A stretch of DNA of 7,114 bases, taken from an uncultured Bacillota bacterium. GTDB taxonomy: Bacteria > Bacillota_I > Bacilli_A > Erysipelotrichales > Erysipelotrichaceae. Under the pieces are notes generated by a model. It was not told the DNA's origin, did no database searches, and was given only the letters and a program-made list of their open reading frames with translations. Each line of letters starts with the position of its first letter. The stretch's first letter is position 1. Positions 6,375-7,114 of this stretch are shown in pieces. Location of the stretch: positions 1-7,114 of the forward strand of contig CASEHR010000068.1 in NCBI GenBank assembly GCA_949287785.1, read 5' to 3'. The position numbers were made by a program, and so were the translations under genes.

Positions 6375-6806
6375 ATGATCAGAGTGCTTTTTCTTTGCCA
6401 TGGCAATATATGTCGTTCGCCGATGGCTGAATACATCATGAAAAAGATCGTCAAGGATCATGGCGATGATCGTTTCTATATCGAAAGCAAAGCGATAAGC
6501 CGCGAAGAGATCGGTAATGACATCTATCCGCAAGCGAAAGCTAAACTGTTAGAAAAAGGGATCCCTTTTTCCAAACACAGAGCAAGCCAGGTGACAGCTT
6601 CCGATTATCCGCAATGGGATCATATCATCGTAATGGATACATACAATATCGAAGCTTTGAAGCGCATCTTTAAAGATGAAGATCACAAGGTCCGCAAGCT
6701 GAATAAGAAAGATGTCTTTGATCCGTGGTATAGCGGTGACTTTGAGACAGCATTCGAAGAGATATATTTGGGTTGTTGTAAGTTATATGACGAACTGGTA
6801 AAATAA
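6375..6806 (+). CDS. Low-molecular-weight protein-tyrosine phosphatase
   Basis: A cytoplasmic phosphatase that hydrolyses phosphoprotein through a cysteine intermediate. The P-loop CHGNICRSPMAE is at the N-terminus with nucleophile Cys8, Arg14 and Ser15. The general-acid loop is DPWY, with Asp116, in VFDPWYSGD. Further family elements are SKAISREEIGNDIYPQA and HRASQVTASDYPQWDHIIVMD. The length of 143 residues is near the family norm. The residue at the fifth P-loop position after the Cys region is Ile12 (GNICRS); the Bacillus arginine phosphatase YwlE has Thr there (GNTCRS), so tyrosine specificity is favoured here. AGGAGG (6362-6367) is 7 bp before the ATG, stronger than for the two genes before it. 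It lies 57 bp after the DUF6054-like gene with no terminator between, so it probably ends the bcp operon. No tyrosine kinase is nearby. Confidence 0.93.
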   Translation: MIRVLFLCHGNICRSPMAEYIMKKIVKDHGDDRFYIESKAISREEIGNDIYPQAKAKLLEKGIPFSKHRASQVTASDYPQWDHIIVMDTYNIEALKRIFKDEDHKVRKLNKKDVFDPWYSGDFETAFEEIYLGCCKLYDELVK

Positions 6807-6842
6807 TGTAAGAGTTTTCATAAAGAAAAGATGAAAAAAAGC

Positions 6843-6870
6843 TTGCATCGGATGCGGAAATAACTATAAT
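6843..6870 (+). promoter_or_regulatory. Upstream promoter (P1) of the putative rRNA operon
   Basis: TTGCAT (6843-6848), a 16-bp spacer and a perfect TATAAT (6865-6870). The -35 is weak (3/6). It sits 97 bp upstream of the second -10, the sort of tandem layout seen in rRNA operons. The spacer includes an 11-bp dyad, GCATCGGATGC (6845-6855). Confidence 0.5.
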
Positions 6871-6876
6871 TGTCAA

Positions 6877-6895
6877 AGGCGCCGCAGAGGAGCCT
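6877..6895 (+). repeat. Short hairpin just after P1
   Basis: AGGCGCC (6877-6883) pairs with GGAGCCT (6889-6895) except for one central G-A mismatch, around a GCAGA loop. It lies at the predicted P1 start site. No T run follows, so it is not a terminator. Confidence 0.4.
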
Positions 6896-6897
6896 AA

Positions 6898-6967
6898 GAA
6901 AGTCAAAAACAAATTTCCAAAAAAGTGAAAAATGTTGTTGACAAAATATAGCGAAAGCTGATATTAT
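6898..6967 (+). promoter_or_regulatory. Strong core promoter (P2) with A-rich upstream element
   Basis: A perfect TTGACA (6938-6943) is followed, 18 bp on, by TATTAT (6962-6967), which is preceded by TGA, giving an extended -10. Positions 6898-6937 are A-tract rich (CAAAAAC, CCAAAAAAG, GAAAAATG) and look like an UP element that binds the alpha subunits. Predicted start is near 6974. This is the best promoter in the window and fits a stable-RNA operon. Confidence 0.85.
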
Positions 6968-6974
6968 TTACAGG

Positions 6975-6997
6975 CACGCTTGAGGAACTTAAGTGTG
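6975..6997 (+). repeat. 5'-terminal leader hairpin after P2
   Basis: CACGCTTGAG (6975-6984) and CTTAAGTGTG (6988-6997) pair over 10 positions including two G-U pairs, around a GAA loop. The stem starts at the predicted P2 transcription start, so it would cap the leader's 5' end. Confidence 0.6.
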
Positions 6998-7114
6998 TAA
7001 TCGATCTTTGAAAACTGAATAAGAATCAATTAAACCAAACGTCAATTCATTAATTTTGGATAACAGATATCAATGATATCTGATATATATTCCATAATAA
7101 GAGTTAAGATTTCA
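6998..7114 (+). other. rRNA operon leader with boxA-like antitermination site
   Basis: GATCTTTGAAAACTGAATAA (7003-7022) closely matches the boxA-containing CTTTGAAAACT motif found before rRNA genes and in 16S-23S spacers of Bacillota; boxA recruits NusB-S10 to resist termination. CCAAACGTCAATTCA follows, also typical of Bacillus-type rRNA leaders. CCAAA (7035-7039) could pair with TTTGG (7055-7059). A perfect hairpin lies at 7064-7082. No mature 16S start (AGAGTTTGATC) is present, so the rRNA gene itself begins at or beyond the right edge. Being untranslated, this stretch has no open frame worth calling. The rRNA assignment rests on motif recognition, not on an rRNA body. Confidence 0.75.
7064..7082 (+). 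repeat. Perfect leader hairpin
   Basis: CAGATATC (7064-7071) and GATATCTG (7075-7082) are perfect 8-bp arms around AAT. It lies in the presumed rRNA leader, 42 bp downstream of the boxA-like motif, and may be a processing or folding element. No T run follows. Confidence 0.65.

Noticed and set aside
1..7114. Mobile element, CRISPR array, defence island, toxin-antitoxin pair or tRNA gene
   Set aside because: No transposase, integrase, direct-repeat array, attachment-like repeat, small paired antitoxin/toxin frames or cloverleaf was seen; all genes have housekeeping or common conserved families and similar base composition.

Overview
The window holds eight protein genes, one of them cut by the left edge, and ends in what looks like the promoter and leader of a ribosomal RNA operon. 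The moderate GC content, strong AAGGAG/GGAGG ribosome sites, short intergenic gaps and the tdk-prfA-prmC gene order point to a member of the Bacillota. The very ATC/GAT-rich codon use and overall gene style would fit Erysipelotrichia, but that placement is inference. The standard bacterial code fits: TAG, TAA and TGA all end genes here.

Layout: (1) Positions 2-2067, plus strand: the end of thymidine kinase, then release factor RF1 (prfA), then the methyltransferase that modifies the RF1 GGQ glutamine (prmC). Each gene overlaps the next, so this is one translationally coupled operon. A Rho-independent terminator follows at about 2159-2180. (2) Positions 2186-3141: a monocistronic DegV-family lipid-binding protein with its own promoter and terminator. 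(3) Positions 3140-5434, minus strand: a CtpE-like cation P-type ATPase, convergent with degV and divergent from bcp. (4) Positions 5525-6806, plus strand: a Bcp-type peroxiredoxin, an overlapping small DUF6054-like protein, and a low-molecular-weight protein-tyrosine phosphatase with its own strong ribosome site. (5) Positions 6807-7114: no protein gene. This stretch has two tandem sigma-A-type promoters with an A-rich upstream element, a hairpin at the expected start site, a boxA-like CTTTGAAAACTGAATAA motif and a second perfect hairpin, which is the architecture of an rRNA operon leader. The mature rRNA gene lies beyond the right edge or begins in its last bases.

The first operon joins a substrate and its modifier: PrmC methylates the glutamine of the RF1 GGQ motif. 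The third and fourth blocks share a 90-bp divergent control region. It carries a 19-bp inverted repeat whose two arms are back-to-back TATAAT hexamers, and the ATPase start codon sits exactly where its transcript would begin, suggesting a leaderless mRNA. I see no mobile element, CRISPR array, toxin-antitoxin pair, defence locus or tRNA. Most of the window is ordinary housekeeping sequence; the parts worth a second look are the divergent promoter region, the coupled small hypothetical protein and the identity of the rRNA at the right edge.
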